This document shows, one piece after another, positions 62,249-64,000 of a stretch of DNA of 64,000 bases. Made by a program: the position numbers and the translations under genes. The notes under the pieces are model-generated. The model saw only the letters and a list, made by a program, of their open reading frames with translations, had not been told where the DNA came from and did not search any database. The stretch is taken from contig NZ_QFLI01000002.1 in NCBI RefSeq assembly GCF_003202155.1, forward strand, positions 310,001-374,000, written 5' to 3'. Source of the stretch: Marinifilum breve (lineage in GTDB: Bacteria > Bacteroidota > Bacteroidia > Bacteroidales > Marinifilaceae). The stretch's first letter is position 1. Every line of letters begins with the position of its first letter.

Positions 62249-63379
62249 TTAATTACTTGTTAGCCTGTTGGCTAATATGTTCTTTATTGCCAAATACAAG
62301 TACTTCAAATCGGTTGTAAGCGGGGATTTTAGATAACTTTTAATGTATCTTTTTTCTGAATCCTGAATCTCTTCAAGTGTTTCAGGCAAATCGGCATAAA
62401 ATGGAGGAACAATACCTGGAGTAACCATTTTTCGAAGGTCTTGCAGTTCCTTATCATATAGTAACAAGTATTGCTTGCTTATTGGCCTCACCCCAACAAG
62501 TTTCATTTCTCCTTTTAATAGGTTTACAAAATTTGGCAATTCATCAATCCAAAATTTTCTTAAAATTTTACCGATTGGAGTAATTCTTACATCGTTACTA
62601 ATTTTCCCCCCTTTGGCCAAGCTGTTCCTTTTAAGAAACTCCTCCTGCAAGTATTCAGAAAAAGGTACCATGGTTCTGATTTTATACACAAAAATCTCCT
62701 TTCCTCCTTTTCCAATTCTTTTCATTTTAAAGAGTAAACCATATGAGGCAAATTTGTGATAAGCTGGCGTTTTAGTCTTTTTGGCAACCAAATAAATATA
62801 CCCATTTGCAAAGTATTCATTTACCAATTCGTATCCCCCGGCATATAACCTGCCAATCATTTCCAATTGACGAATTGAACGATTCATTCCCTTTGTCAGA
62901 TAAAAGTACAGGCGTCTTGTTATGCTAAGTTTTGGAAATACCCTTCTAAATATAAAATAATGCAGGTAAATGATTTTATTGATAGGAAATGCATGAGAGG
63001 TTAAAATTTTTCGCTCAATGGTTTCCTGTGATTTATAACGAAAAATAAAAAGAGCATCTTTTTCTAATTTATTATGAACCGCTTCAAAAAATTCATTAAT
63101 ACTAATTAGGTTGTTGATAGGTTCCATACTAACCAACAATTGGTAATTTGTTCCTGTTAACCTGTCAATATCCCTTACTTCCTTTGTACTTACAAGGATG
63201 TGTCTTGAGTTGTTTCGGTTAAAGTAACCATTCACAAACTGAAATCCCTTCTGACCTAGTAATAGAGAGTGATCGCGAAAGTCATTGCGATAAATTAAAA
63301 ATTTTGATATCTCTTTCCTTGATTTCTCAAGCTCCTCCAAATTTTCAAAATCCCTCAATAATTCATTTTCGTCCTTCAT
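62249..63379 (-). CDS. undecaprenyl-phosphate-type sugar transferase with methyltransferase-like N-terminus
   Basis: A 376-residue protein. The C-terminal half (about 215-376) has bacterial sugar transferase motifs: SYGLLFKMKRIGKGGKEIFV, YKIRTMVPFSEYLQEE, RITPIGKILRKFWIDELPNF and LVGVRPISKQYLLLYD. The usual membrane anchor and re-entrant helix before this domain are missing. The N-terminal half (about 1-210) looks like a degraded SAM-methyltransferase fold (INKIIYLHYFIFRRVFPKLS, RSIRQLEMIGRLYAGGYELV). From memory a Bacteroidetes subfamily has this layout. It would start a glycan repeat unit; how it contacts the membrane is unclear. Confidence 0.75.
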   Translation of the reverse strand: MKDENELLRDFENLEELEKSRKEISKFLIYRNDFRDHSLLLGQKGFQFVNGYFNRNNSRHILVSTKEVRDIDRLTGTNYQLLVSMEPINNLISINEFFEAVHNKLEKDALFIFRYKSQETIERKILTSHAFPINKIIYLHYFIFRRVFPKLSITRRLYFYLTKGMNRSIRQLEMIGRLYAGGYELVNEYFANGYIYLVAKKTKTPAYHKFASYGLLFKMKRIGKGGKEIFVYKIRTMVPFSEYLQEEFLKRNSLAKGGKISNDVRITPIGKILRKFWIDELPNFVNLLKGEMKLVGVRPISKQYLLLYDKELQDLRKMVTPGIVPPFYADLPETLEEIQDSEKRYIKSYLKSPLTTDLKYLYLAIKNILANRLTSN

Positions 63380-63609
63380 GACAATAAGTTTTCGATATCA
63401 ATAAGAATTCTAATATTTGTTACTCTCACATAAGCATAACTACCGATTCAACTTACAGCGGATAACCAGAGTGAAATCTTTACATATTTTGATGTGATAA
63501 GATCTCTTGACTTATCATGAGCATAGTGGCAATAGAGTTTGATTTTTTTTCAGGCACAGCACTACAAATTGACTGTTGGCTGATCAGGAATGAATTACTT
63601 CACATGAAA

Positions 63610-64000
63610 TTACCAACCTCTTTCTAATACATGTTTTCTGCGTTCTTTATTGAAAATAGCTGATGCTACCTCTCTAAAAATTCCATAAACGGGCCCAGGA
63701 TCATTCCAGTTTAAAATATCGTAGGATGTGTTTTTCGCCCTGAATCGTAAAAAATCCTTGATATTGCTTACTGTCTTAGGGGCTGATAAAAACCATAGAA
63801 TATCACCCATCAATAGCCACCTCACCCTTTTTCCAACCGGATAATCTAATTTTTTTAGACACTGATCTCCTTGTCCAAGCAGGTAAAGCAAGTATGGAAA
63901 ATCTACACCAGAATAGACTGCTGTTTGCAGCGATCCCCAAAACCTGGGATTGATTTCCATTAACTTTGGAACTCCATCCCTGCTGTCGATTCTAAATTCA
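63610..64000 (-). CDS. ATP-grasp family protein (partial, N-terminus beyond window)
   Basis: The C-terminal 129 codons of a protein whose start is outside the window. The frame enters as EFRIDSRDGVPKLMEINPRF, then WGSLQTAVYSGVDFPYLLY. The (M)EINPRFWGS block carries the metal-binding Glu-Asn pair of carbamoyl-phosphate-synthase-like ATP-grasp enzymes. Such ligases occur in polysaccharide clusters, where they may attach amino acids or build precursors. An internal ATG at 63960 lies inside the motif and is not the start. Confidence 0.75.
   Translation of the reverse strand, partial: EFRIDSRDGVPKLMEINPRFWGSLQTAVYSGVDFPYLLYLLGQGDQCLKKLDYPVGKRVRWLLMGDILWFLSAPKTVSNIKDFLRFRAKNTSYDILNWNDPGPVYGIFREVASAIFNKERRKHVLERGW

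Overview
The window looks like chromosome from an AT-rich member of the Bacteroidota, probably an anaerobic or facultative marine lineage of the Marinilabiliales type. That placement is an inference. It rests on many TonB-dependent receptors with carboxypeptidase-like N-terminal domains, SusD-free receptor/lipoprotein pairs, promoters of the Bacteroidetes type (TTG, about 20 bp, TAnnTTTG), an HU variant typical of the phylum, a complete hmu-type heme operon and a monomeric isocitrate dehydrogenase. No tRNA, rRNA, CRISPR array, transposase or prophage gene was seen.

Layout. 1-7.7 kb, minus strand: an outer-membrane uptake operon (TonB receptor, two paralogous lipoproteins, a beta-barrel protein, an ABC ATPase cut by the window edge), with a long inverted repeat against its promoter. 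7.8-10.3 kb: an orphan lipoprotein, an HU-like protein and a sparse region with a small ORF. 10.3-15.5 kb, minus: TetR regulator, flavodoxin-like protein and a two-gene ABC exporter, with matching palindromes at two gaps. 15.7-18.9 kb, plus: a His-rich small exported protein and a TonB receptor. 19.2-32.4 kb, minus: an hmu heme operon (hmuR, hmuY, a PepSY protein, hmuS, a DUF2249/DUF438/hemerythrin/PAS protein, hmuT, hmuU, hmuV). 33-34.4 kb, minus: a hemerythrin protein and a LuxR-type regulator with a degenerate receiver. 34.5-41.2 kb, minus: icd, dnaX and a RelA-type (p)ppGpp synthetase. 41.5-45.1 kb, plus: hemD, hemL, a threonine/serine dehydratase and a small helical protein. 45.2-49.4 kb, plus: a SPOR-like protein, a helical protein whose 3' end runs into a 28-unit inverted 21-bp repeat array, a metallophosphoesterase and a GAF histidine kinase. 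49.4-53.9 kb, minus: hemE, hemB, hemC, hemA. 54.1-57.6 kb: a broken epimerase-like gene, two small proteins and a PHP-ACT-ACT protein. 57.7-64 kb, minus: an exopolysaccharide cluster (FkbH-like protein, tyrosine autokinase, sugar transferase, ATP-grasp protein cut by the edge).

Heme links much of the window. The hem genes cover the C5 route from glutamyl-tRNA to uroporphyrinogen III and its decarboxylation; gltX and the late steps are not in the window. The hmu operon would import and de-metallate external heme. Hemerythrin-type proteins sit in and beside the hmu operon and could couple uptake to oxygen, NO or iron state.

The most unusual structure is the array at 46612-47200. It has fourteen 21-bp units, one central base, then fourteen units in reverse orientation. 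Inner and outer units have different consensus sequences, and all are in phase with the reading frame of the upstream gene. A second notable item is a palindromic element of about 75 bp found in three intercistronic gaps of two different operons.
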